A stretch of 32,987 nt of DNA from an uncultured Lamprocystis sp. (GTDB taxonomy: Bacteria; Pseudomonadota; Gammaproteobacteria; Chromatiales; Chromatiaceae): NCBI RefSeq assembly GCF_903933125.1, contig NZ_CAIZIZ010000544.1, positions 1 through 32,987 on the forward strand, given 5' to 3'. This document shows positions 23,335 to 30,090 of the stretch, piece after piece (the first letter of the stretch is position 1; each line of letters starts with the position of its first letter). The notes beneath the pieces are model-generated. The model did not search any database. It was not told the origin of the DNA and saw only the letters and a list, made by a program, of their open reading frames with translations. The position numbers and the translations under genes are program-made.

Positions 23335-25313
23335 TAACGCTGCGCCTCTTCCGCATTGGCACAAATGCGCCTCAGGTCCGCGGCGGTCTCGTGCAGATGC
23401 GTAATCTCTCGCTCGGCGGCGAGCCGGACCTCCTGCTCGCGGGTATCGCGCTCCTCTTGGAGCTTGCCGATCTCCTTGACCGCCCGGGCGACCTGTTTGT
23501 GCCGTGCCTTGATCGCCGTGATAAGGCGCTTGCGGGCGCCATCGAATCGGACCTTGGGCATGGCCAGCCGCGCCTTGAGTGTGGCCTTGTCACCCCGACC
23601 GGCGGCGTCGATCTGGCCTTCGATGCGCTCGACTTCCGCCTTGAGCGGGGCCAGGGGGCCGAACCAGGGGTGCTCGGGGGTGATGGCCTCCTTGACTGCC
23701 TGAAGCTTCAGGTCCAGTGCATCCAGTGTCGCCAGTTCGGCCGTCAGCCGGGGGAGCGGTTCCAGCACCGGGCCGAAGGCATCCTCGATGTCGGTGAGGC
23801 GGGCGTCGCGCTTTGCCTCCTCCTCCAGGATCAGTTGGGCCTCCTGCGCGTCGATCAGAAGTTGCGCCTGCTCCAGGTCGCCGAAGGCGCGCCAGGGCAC
23901 CAGGATGCGCATCAGGTCGGAGGGCCGCAGCAGGTTCTGCGGGTTGCCCTTCTGGAAGTGGCGCGAGGCCCAGATCATCAGGACCTTGCCCTGGCGCGCC
24001 GCGGGCTTGGCCTTGTTGAGCAGGATCAGGCTGCCCGGCACGCCGTTGCCGTAGAAGAGCTTGCTCGGGAGGACAACGATCGCCTCGATCAGGTCGGCCT
24101 CGATGAAGCCGCGGCGGATCAGATATTCGGCGTCGGCCTTCTGGTTCTGGCCGTCCTCGGCCTCGGTTTGCTCGGGCTGGCCGCGGAAGAGCACGCCCTG
24201 GGACATGACCACCATGCCCTGACCGCCCTCGCCGGTGTCCGGGTCGGCGTCCTTGAGCGACTTGACGATCTGTTGCAACCAGGCCCAGTCGCCGTTGCTC
24301 GCGGGCGGCATGCCGAACGACAGCCGTCCGAACTTGTCGCCGGCGGCGACGGTGTCGTAGCCCCAATCCTCCAGCGAGAAGGGCGGATTCATGATGACAC
24401 GGTCGAACTGTTTGACGCGGTGATCCGCGGTCAGGTGGCGCGGGTCGCGCAGGCTGTCGCCCTGCTTGTGCTCCCACACCGGGATGCCGTGCAGGATCAT
24501 GTTGATGCGGGAGATGTTGTAGGTGGTGCCGTTGGATTCCTGGCCGTGCAGACGCAGTTGGCGCAGGTCGCCGCCATGTTTCTTGACGTGGCGGATGCAC
24601 TGCAAGAGCAGGCCGCCGGAGCCGCTGGCCCAATCGCAGATGGACATGCCGGCCTTGGGTTGCAGCACCTCGGCCATGAGAAAACCGACCTCGGCCGGGG
24701 TGTAGAACTCGCCGCTGGACTTGCCGGCGCGGCTGGCGAAGTTGCGGATCAGGTACTCGTAGGCGTTGCCGAACAGGTCGTCGGAGACATGGGCGCGGTC
24801 GAAGGTCTGGCTGCCGAAGTGGTTGATCAGGTTGACCAGCTTGTCGCGCGGTAGTTCGTCGTGCCGGTTGAAGTCGATCTTGCCGGTCAGGATGCCATCG
24901 AAGTTGTTCTCCCGGTGGGCATTGGCGCGTTCGATGGCGAGCATGGCGTTGTTGAGCGCGAGCCCGAGCAGGCCCTTGACTGAGCGCGCCACCTTGTTCC
25001 AGGCCGCCGACTCGGGCACGATGAAGTGGTGGTTCTGCGGGTCGCGCGCCAGTAGCAACGCCTGTTCCCGCGGGACCCCGGCGCCGGTCAGGGTCGCGAC
25101 CTGGGTGAGGACCTCCTCATCGAAGCAGTCATTGATGCGTTTGTAGAAGAGCAGCGCGAAGACGTAGCCGCGAAATTCGGAGTGGTCGGCGTTGCCGCGC
25201 AGAATGTCCGCGGCCTTGTCGAGATAGGATTCAAGCTCGCCCTGGGTCATCCGGCGCGTCGGGCGCACCACGATGGGCGATTCGAGGGTGCTCAGGAGTT
25301 CGTCGAGGTTCAT
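23334..25313 (-). CDS. hsdM: Type I DNA methyltransferase subunit M (HsdM), C-terminus cut off by a MITE
   Basis: 659 residues remain of about 725. The N-terminal HsdM helical domain (about 1-170) is followed by the N6-adenine methyltransferase domain with SAM motif I DWASGSGG (227-234, a variant of the usual DPAxGTGG) and catalytic NPPF (309-312). A long coiled-coil-rich tail follows. The frame ends at ...ANAEEAQR because the 102-bp element brings a stop. The lost segment encodes the conserved C-terminal EIEENEFNLNLPRYVDTF region found in homologues, which contacts HsdS/DNA in this family. Activity is therefore doubtful, yet hsdR and hsdS are intact. ATG start at 25313. Confidence 0.93.
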   Translation of the reverse strand: MNLDELLSTLESPIVVRPTRRMTQGELESYLDKAADILRGNADHSEFRGYVFALLFYKRINDCFDEEVLTQVATLTGAGVPREQALLLARDPQNHHFIVPESAAWNKVARSVKGLLGLALNNAMLAIERANAHRENNFDGILTGKIDFNRHDELPRDKLVNLINHFGSQTFDRAHVSDDLFGNAYEYLIRNFASRAGKSSGEFYTPAEVGFLMAEVLQPKAGMSICDWASGSGGLLLQCIRHVKKHGGDLRQLRLHGQESNGTTYNISRINMILHGIPVWEHKQGDSLRDPRHLTADHRVKQFDRVIMNPPFSLEDWGYDTVAAGDKFGRLSFGMPPASNGDWAWLQQIVKSLKDADPDTGEGGQGMVVMSQGVLFRGQPEQTEAEDGQNQKADAEYLIRRGFIEADLIEAIVVLPSKLFYGNGVPGSLILLNKAKPAARQGKVLMIWASRHFQKGNPQNLLRPSDLMRILVPWRAFGDLEQAQLLIDAQEAQLILEEEAKRDARLTDIEDAFGPVLEPLPRLTAELATLDALDLKLQAVKEAITPEHPWFGPLAPLKAEVERIEGQIDAAGRGDKATLKARLAMPKVRFDGARKRLITAIKARHKQVARAVKEIGKLQEERDTREQEVRLAAEREITHLHETAADLRRICANAEEAQR

Positions 25314-25403
25314 TCACGTCCAGTCAGTCGCGTACGGTGCGGGGAGGGTAGCAGGTGTCGCGGTCAGCGAGTAGAGTTTGGCAAATTGCGGTAAGCTGGA
25401 ATC

Positions 25404-25757
25404 GTGAACACAGAATCGCCGCGCACCCTCGACCCGGATACGACGCTGGCCCTGCGTCTTTTTCTGGCGCACGTTGCAACACGCTACGCGGTCAGCGGCG
25501 CCTACCTGTTTGGCAGCCGCGCCAGGGGCAATTTTCGGGTGGACAGTGACGCCGATGTCGCGATCCTGCTGCGCGGCCAGCCAGGCGATTTTCTCGACAC
25601 CAAACTGGACTTGGCGGATGTCGCGTATGACGTCCTGCTGGAGACGGGAATCCGCATCCAGCCGCTGCCGGTCTGGGATCTGGAGTGGGCTCACCCGGAG
25701 ACCTACTCCAATCCGAGATTGCTCGGGAACATCCGCCGTGAGGGGATACGCCTGTGA
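25404..25757 (+). CDS. MNT-type nucleotidyltransferase (antitoxin-like, HEPN partner)
   Basis: 117 residues from a GTG at 25404. The minimal nucleotidyltransferase signature is complete: GSRARGNFRVDSDADVAILL, with the GS motif and the metal-binding D-x-D. MNT proteins paired with HEPN proteins act as antitoxins by AMPylating the HEPN partner, as shown for the MntA/HepT class. The stop overlaps the start of the HEPN gene (GTGA), so the two are translated together. It is transcribed divergently from the hsd operon with 90 bp between, which suits a defence cluster. Confidence 0.85.
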   Translation: MNTESPRTLDPDTTLALRLFLAHVATRYAVSGAYLFGSRARGNFRVDSDADVAILLRGQPGDFLDTKLDLADVAYDVLLETGIRIQPLPVWDLEWAHPETYSNPRLLGNIRREGIRL

Positions 25758-26152
25758 ACGCCGCCGAGATGATGGCCAAGGCGACGCGGGCGGCGGAGTC
25801 AGCGGCGCTGCTGCTCGATGTCGGCGACCTGGATGGCGCCTGTAACCGTGCCTATTACGCCATGTTCGATGCGGCCAGGTCCGCTCTACTCGCCGACGGC
25901 GTTCAGATGGTTGGCGAGATCCCCCGGACCCACGGTGGCGTGATTTCCGCCTTCAGCCTGCACTTGGTAAAATCCGGGCGAGTCTCCCTGGAACTCGGAC
26001 GCGCCCTCAACCGCGCAGAGGAGATTCGTCTCGTTGCCGATTATAAAGGCGAGACGGTGGACCAGAAACATGCCGCGTGGGCGGTTGCCCAAGCCACGGC
26101 CTTTGTTCAGGCGATGCGGCAGACGTTTGCCGCAGATCCGCCAGGCCACTGA
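25754..26152 (+). CDS. HEPN domain protein (UPF0332 type), partner of the MNT gene
   Basis: 132 residues, all helical by composition. UPF0332-class signatures: GACNRAYYAMFDAARSALL and RTHGGVISAFSLHLVKSG, then LGRALNRAEEIRLVADY. In HEPN ribonucleases of this class an Arg-x6-His motif (RAYYAMFH) carries the activity. Here the last position is Asp (RAYYAMFD), so RNase activity is uncertain, though Asp also occurs in this subfamily to my knowledge. GTG start in a four-base overlap with the MNT gene. Expected role: toxin of a HEPN/MNT module. Confidence 0.82.
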   Translation: MNAAEMMAKATRAAESAALLLDVGDLDGACNRAYYAMFDAARSALLADGVQMVGEIPRTHGGVISAFSLHLVKSGRVSLELGRALNRAEEIRLVADYKGETVDQKHAAWAVAQATAFVQAMRQTFAADPPGH

Positions 26153-26244
26153 AGTATCTACAGCGATTCTACGAGCGTCGCGAAGAGTGCTTCCTAGACC
26201 TGATCTGGCCGCAAGTCGCAGAGAATGGCCACCCGGCATTGAGG
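26152..26244 (+). other. Possible coding remnant upstream of the direct repeat
   Basis: In one frame this stretch reads KYLQRFYERREECFLDL then IWPQVAENGHPAL, which has protein-like composition without low complexity. It breaks off exactly at the left edge of the 720-bp direct repeat. No start codon with a ribosome site precedes it and I do not recognise the family. It may be the end of a gene truncated by the rearrangement, or chance. Confidence 0.2.
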
Positions 26245-26260
26245 GGCTGGACCGCAGCGG

Positions 26261-26812
26261 CTAACCGTCCGCCAGCAGATCGGCCAAGTCGAGCTCGATG
26301 GCATCGAACGGCGGGATGCGGCCACGGCCCTGATCCTTCAGGGTCGCGATTTCGCGCCAGTCCCCGCCGTCCAGGGCATAGGCGACCAGCGTCCGGTCCT
26401 CGGGCCAGATCAGCCAATAGAAGGGCACCCGGTGGCGTTTGAGCAATTGCGGCAGGTGGCGGGTGTCCTTGCGCTCGTGGCCGGGGGAGACGATCTCGCA
26501 GACCCAGTCCGGCGGCAGGTCGATGACCCCGGCGGGCGGTTGCGGCAGACGTTCCCGGCGCCAGCCGGCCAGGTCGTGTGACGGGCACTCGTGGGCCTCG
26601 TAGGCGACGCTGATTTCGGTTGCGAACCACCAACCGCCGCCTGGGCCGCCGGCACGATCGAAGGGTCCGAGCTGACGCGCGGTGCGCATTTGTGCCCGTC
26701 CATGGGCGAACCGCGTCATCGGCCGGCGCACGATGTCCCCGCCGATCAGTTCCACCCGCTCCTCGGATGACAGCAGCAGGTCATCGAGTGTCTTGAGTTT
26801 CAGCGCTTCCAC
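26261..26812 (-). CDS. Uma2 family (DUF820, PD-(D/E)XK fold) protein, copy 1
   Basis: 183 residues from the GTG at 26812, preceded by a strong GGAGGT. The Uma2 core is present: SSEERVELIGGDIVRRP at the N-terminus, SHDLAGW (active-site Asp), PDWVCEIVSPGHERKDT (Glu and Lys of the nuclease-like motif), and the typical KRHRVPFYWLIWPEDRTL. Members are predicted restriction-like endonucleases of unknown biological role, often present in many copies. The second copy at 30107-30658 is nearly identical except at residues about 38-54. The open frame extends upstream of the GTG, but the other copy has a stop there. Confidence 0.85.
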   Translation of the reverse strand: MEALKLKTLDDLLLSSEERVELIGGDIVRRPMTRFAHGRAQMRTARQLGPFDRAGGPGGGWWFATEISVAYEAHECPSHDLAGWRRERLPQPPAGVIDLPPDWVCEIVSPGHERKDTRHLPQLLKRHRVPFYWLIWPEDRTLVAYALDGGDWREIATLKDQGRGRIPPFDAIELDLADLLADG

Positions 26813-26888
26813 CGGGTACCTCCAGCCAAGACGGCGACATGGAGTCATCATGGTGCCGCAACCGCCGCGCTCGCGCTAGGTTACACCG

Positions 26889-26964
26889 ATGAACGTAGCC
26901 ACTCACCTCGGAATCATCCTCACCGCCGGCCTGCTCGACGCCCTGTTCGGCGATCCGGTCTATC
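26889..26964 (+). pseudogene. cbiB: Truncated cbiB 5' end (25 codons)
   Basis: MNVATHLGIILTAGLLDALF and GDPVY match the start of the intact cbiB at 30735 except for two residues (E8G, C14G). After GDPVY the sequence turns into unrelated DNA. The frame remains open as a chimera of 124 codons to 27263 but shows no membrane-protein character after the breakpoint, so it is a gene fragment. Confidence 0.88.
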
Positions 26965-27253
26965 ATTCCTCTCAGGCCCCATCCCCGTCGACCATTCAGT
27001 CTCCTACGATCATGCGCTATGATGAGGGTAAGACAAGAGCCAGCCTGACCGATCCCATGATGACTCCCATGACCCCCGCCAGCGTCGCGATCCGGGTGAC
27101 TGGTGACTCCCATCGTCCGCAGTCCCATGCCTCCGGCATCCCGCGGGCCGCACGCGTCGATCCTGTTGCACGGCCGGTGGTGGGCACCGGGACGGTCCGC
27201 CTGATCGGGTATTCGGTTCCGCCCGGTGAAGACGGCAGCCGGCGGGTTCGCCC
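26965..27253. other. Unassigned DNA at the left edge of the insert
   Basis: About 290 bases between the truncated cbiB and the first cassette gene. One frame reads through as a fusion to the cbiB fragment and is rich in Pro/Arg/Ser. Another open frame runs on the opposite strand. Neither resembles a known family. It probably contains the promoter of the cassette at 27254-29728, but no convincing hexamer pair was found. Confidence 0.35.
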
Positions 27254-28024
27254 ATGCTGGTAATCCGACCCAACCAACTTGAGGTATTCCGTGCGGCCGC
27301 CCGGGAGTCCTTCGTGGACGCCATGGTCGCGCACCTGGCCGATTTCACCCCACCCCTCTACAAGACACTCGGGCCGGATGCCACCCGCGAGGCGGTGCGT
27401 TGGGGGATGGAGCAGGCGGCGGGTTACGGCTTCCGGCAGCGCGGTCCGGTCCGCCTCTACCTGGAATTGATGGTTCTGTTTGGTAGCCGCTTTGCGACCG
27501 ACCCGCAATACCCCTGGGCGGCGGCGATTCTCGCCGACCAGGATGCGGCCAGCCAGATGCGCCGAGCCAGGACCCTCCATCGGCACGTGTTGAAGTACCG
27601 TCAAGCCGTCGCCGGCCCGGGGGACGGTTGGACGCTGCGCGCCTTGCGCAACATCCGCGCCTGGGCCGCCGGCCCGATCGATTTCGCCCCGGACCGACTG
27701 GTCCCCACCATGCTCGATGTCTGCACGGCGATCTACCCGGAGAAGGCCGCCTATGTCGGGCACGAGGCACTCACCGCACTGATCCGCAAGGGCGGTCAGG
27801 GGGCTCGTAATCAGCGGTTCACCAGCCCGCGTGCCATGGCACTGGTGGTGGTCCTGATGCTCGCCTTCGGCCACGGCTGCGGCACCGACCCTTTCTATCC
27901 CTGGATCACCCGGACCCTGCGTGATGAGCGCTTCACTGACCCCGCGGCCAGGGCGGCCCGGCTTGAGCAGCGGGCACTGACCTGGCTGGAGCGGGTCTTG
28001 GTCAATCTGGAGACGCCATCATAA
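27254..28024 (+). CDS. Conserved hypothetical protein with duplicated FG-x5-DP-x-YPW motif (effector-cassette type)
   Basis: 256 residues, soluble, mainly helical. Two internal halves each end in the same signature: LMVLFGSRFATDPQYPW (about 76-92) and LMLAFGHGCGTDPFYPW (about 200-216). Proteins of this kind are, from memory, small hypothetical genes encoded next to type VI-type effector or PAAR genes. That association is recalled, not tested here, and no VgrG, PAAR or Hcp gene is in the window. The gene is coupled to the next: its stop TAA overlaps the position where the metallopeptidase should start. A chaperone or adaptor role for the downstream effector is conceivable. Confidence 0.65.
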   Translation: MLVIRPNQLEVFRAAARESFVDAMVAHLADFTPPLYKTLGPDATREAVRWGMEQAAGYGFRQRGPVRLYLELMVLFGSRFATDPQYPWAAAILADQDAASQMRRARTLHRHVLKYRQAVAGPGDGWTLRALRNIRAWAAGPIDFAPDRLVPTMLDVCTAIYPEKAAYVGHEALTALIRKGGQGARNQRFTSPRAMALVVVLMLAFGHGCGTDPFYPWITRTLRDERFTDPAARAARLEQRALTWLERVLVNLETPS

Positions 28025-29304
28025 GCAAGGGCGACCCCACGGACCCGGCCTCCTGTCCCGGCGACGATTGCGACTGCGACTCCGCCACCGAGCGTTGTCC
28101 ACTCGAGGAGGCACGTTGCCGCTTCGCCCTCGATATCTCTCTGGCCGACCACGGTGACGGCACCATCCTGACCCCGCTGCGCATCCCCGCCTACGGTGAG
28201 ACCGACGACACGACCAGGCATCACGCCTATGTGTCGTTCGAGATCGAGATCTCCGACAATTCGGCCGAGACACTCAGTGTGGCGATCACCGTCGGGGCGG
28301 ATCACCGGGTGGTTTACCAGGAGGACCTGCACGATGATGCCCTCGCCGTCGGCACCCACGAGTGGCGATGGGATGGCTACAGCAACGGCAACGTCCTGGA
28401 TACCAAGGTTCTCAAGGACCCGACACTGGAACTGCGCCTCCAGGGTACCCGCTGCGGCGTGCGCCAGGAGCAGACCATCCGCTTCGACAACGAGGCGAAG
28501 GAGCAGGATTGGGTGGATGTGGTGATCGACCGGGGCGCCGGGACGGTGCAGGTGGAACTGCGCGTCGATCTGCGCGATGGGGGCGCGCACGGGGTCGGGG
28601 AGGTTCCACCGGCGGAGATCTTCGCCACCGGCGCCACCCCCAACTACAGCGTCATCCCGGCGAACGACCCGCGGCGCCAAGCCCATGTGCGCCAGCGCAG
28701 CTTCGATGACCTCAAGAACCTCGCCGTCGCCGGACTCGCCCGCTACTGGAGCCGCGATGCCGGCAACGGTCTCATTATCTCGACCGACCACGGCGACTTT
28801 CAGGTGGCCACCCGTCCACGGGTGACGACCGAGCAGTCCATGGACGACGTAGGACTCGAGTACAACACCAACGGCGACTGGGGGCGGTCGTCCAACCCGG
28901 GTTCGGTGCGCGGCTTCTTTTCCTTCATCGCCAACATTTTCATCCCCGAGCGGACCATCTACAATGCCGGTTGGATCAAGTACGACGGGGGCTGGGTCTA
29001 TCAGAATCTGGCCGACGAGGATCAAGACTTCAGCCACACCAGCGCGCACGAGATCGGCCATGAGATCCTCTCGGCCTATGGCGGCGAGGACTATTCCTAC
29101 GGGCACCGCGGGAGCTCCACGGTCATCACCCAGTCCACCCTGAACCCGGCCGCGGGCGGCGTCACCTATCCAGCCGCCGGCGAGATCGACCTGATGAAGT
29201 ATTACAATGGGGTCAGGCCGTACGATTTCTTTGCCCGCAACGTAGCCAGCATGCAAGACGTGAAGTCGCTGATCTGGCTTGCGCGCGTCGAATTCGATGA
29301 TTGA
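28021..29304 (+). CDS. HExxH zinc metallopeptidase, effector/toxin-like, with apparent ATA start
   Basis: 427 residues if started at ATA 28021. The N-terminal segment is Cys/Asp-rich (SKGDPTDPASCPGDDCDCDS, further Cys at CPLEEARC). A beta-rich region with a FlgD/Ig-like piece (GTHEWRWDGYSNGN) follows, then the peptidase domain with HEIGHE (H343, E344, H347) and H362 in YSYGHRG as possible third ligand. No signal peptide is visible. Homology-like sequence clearly begins upstream of the first canonical start (GTG 28231). A GGAG lies eight bases before 28021, and ATAA replaces the expected coupled ATGA. Translation may be weak or dead. A toxin secreted by a type VI-like route is a possibility only; substrate unknown. 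Confidence 0.65.
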   Translation: MSKGDPTDPASCPGDDCDCDSATERCPLEEARCRFALDISLADHGDGTILTPLRIPAYGETDDTTRHHAYVSFEIEISDNSAETLSVAITVGADHRVVYQEDLHDDALAVGTHEWRWDGYSNGNVLDTKVLKDPTLELRLQGTRCGVRQEQTIRFDNEAKEQDWVDVVIDRGAGTVQVELRVDLRDGGAHGVGEVPPAEIFATGATPNYSVIPANDPRRQAHVRQRSFDDLKNLAVAGLARYWSRDAGNGLIISTDHGDFQVATRPRVTTEQSMDDVGLEYNTNGDWGRSSNPGSVRGFFSFIANIFIPERTIYNAGWIKYDGGWVYQNLADEDQDFSHTSAHEIGHEILSAYGGEDYSYGHRGSSTVITQSTLNPAAGGVTYPAAGEIDLMKYYNGVRPYDFFARNVASMQDVKSLIWLARVEFDD

Positions 29305-29728
29305 TGCAATCATGACCACACCGGCCCGCGGACCCATGGTCGCGTCGTTGCTGTCCGCCCTGCTTTTCCTGGTTCTGGCCTCAGGCTGCAAGTTCGACGC
29401 CCGGTACCAGGAAGACATCCGTTTCCCAGCCACCCTCGTCATCGTCAACGAAACCGGCGTTTCCCTGACCATCGACGCCATCCGGAGCCGCCCGGATGCG
29501 GACGGCACCTTCGTCCTCAACGGCGATACCCTGGCCCCTGGTGCGGTCCTGCGGCGGCGGGTCAGTAGCCGCGCCTATCAGGTTCTGCGTGACGGCGCCT
29601 TTTTTCTGAACGGCACCTGCGGCGGGCGGACCCCCTGGGAGGTCGCCGGCCAGCGGCTGCCGCGCCAGGGCGTGCAGGACGGCGAACGCTGGGACCTCAC
29701 CGTCACCATCACCCGCTGCGATCCCTGA
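29297..29728 (+). CDS. Small predicted lipoprotein following the metallopeptidase (possible immunity protein)
   Basis: 143 residues from ATG 29297, or 138 from ATG 29312. The N-terminus is a lipoprotein signal: a positively charged start, SLLSALLFLVLASGC with lipobox LASGC, then KFDARYQEDIRF. The mature part is beta-rich (ATLVIVNETGVSLTIDAI, then a Cys pair in NGTCGG and ITRCDP). No known family recognised. It overlaps the end of the metallopeptidase gene, so the two are co-expressed. A periplasmic lipoprotein encoded directly after a candidate secreted peptidase fits an immunity protein, but that is inferred from position only. Confidence 0.6.
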   Translation: MIDAIMTTPARGPMVASLLSALLFLVLASGCKFDARYQEDIRFPATLVIVNETGVSLTIDAIRSRPDADGTFVLNGDTLAPGAVLRRRVSSRAYQVLRDGAFFLNGTCGGRTPWEVAGQRLPRQGVQDGERWDLTVTITRCDP

Positions 29729-29729
29729 C

Positions 29730-29745
29730 GCCGGGCTTCCCCGGC
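29730..29745 (+). terminator. Weak hairpin after the lipoprotein gene
   Basis: GCCGGG (29730-29735) pairs with CCCGGC (29740-29745) across a CTTC loop immediately after the stop codon. No T-run follows, so intrinsic termination is doubtful. Confidence 0.3.
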
Positions 29746-29872
29746 CGGTTGCGGTAGGTCGCGCGTCCGATTCGCTCTGGATTCCCGGAGCAATGGCGAA
29801 TGCCGCGGCCTTGTGAAGGCGCGCCGGAGCGCCCCGGAAAACACTCCAGGCGGGGCGAATGCCCGCGCGGCA

Positions 29873-30088
29873 TTAGGTAATTTTCAGGAAAGGATCTACC
29901 GACGTGTAGGGGCGACTTTAGTCGCCCCGACCCCCTGCGGGCCTTGCTGCACCCGCACAACAGACAGGAGCTCGATTTTTCAGCTGAACGCGGCGCCGCC
30001 GCCCGCTAAAGCGTCGACCTCCGGTCGCGCCGCCCCGGTCACCGGAGGTTGAGCCCGCGTGGTACTAAATTTTTCGGAAATCACCTAA
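29873..30088. mobile_element. Palindromic element (C) with GGTGATTTCCG-type ends, abutting the right direct repeat
   Basis: The right end CGGAAATCACCTAA (30075-30088) is exact for the family. The left end TTAGGTAATTTTCAGG (from 29873) is degenerate. Inside are a GGGGCGACT / AGTCGCCCC hairpin headed by GTAGG (29909-29928) and an ACCTCCGGT / ACCGGAGGT hairpin (30017-30025 and 30041-30049). The 720-bp direct repeat starts two bases after the right end, so the element marks a rearrangement boundary. The remaining gap from 29746 shows no gene. Confidence 0.55.
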
Positions 30089-30090
30089 GA

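Larger units (their letters stand above)
26245..26964. repeat. 720-bp direct repeat, left copy (Uma2 gene plus cbiB 5' end)
   Basis: Aligns without net gaps to 30091-30810 (offset 3846). It covers a complete Uma2 gene on the minus strand, the 76-bp divergent spacer, and the first 25 codons of cbiB on the plus strand. Identity is high except for a sharply bounded divergent patch at 26651-26706. The right edge falls within cbiB. The two copies enclose a 3.1-kb insert (26965-30090). Confidence 0.9.

Noticed and set aside
23289-24854. 521-codon open frame on the plus strand opposite hsdM, and a 347-codon frame at 23590-24633
   Set aside because: Both are alternative frames of hsdM; composition is Arg/Pro/Gly-rich with no family signature.
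26889-27263. 124-codon chimera starting like CbiB
   Set aside because: Only the first 25 codons are cbiB; the remainder has no membrane character or homology, so it is treated as a gene fragment.
27895-29520. 541-codon open frame on the minus strand opposite the metallopeptidase
   Set aside because: It spans three coupled genes on the other strand, including an HExxH domain and a lipobox; the minus frame shows only repetitive Val/Gly/Ala composition.
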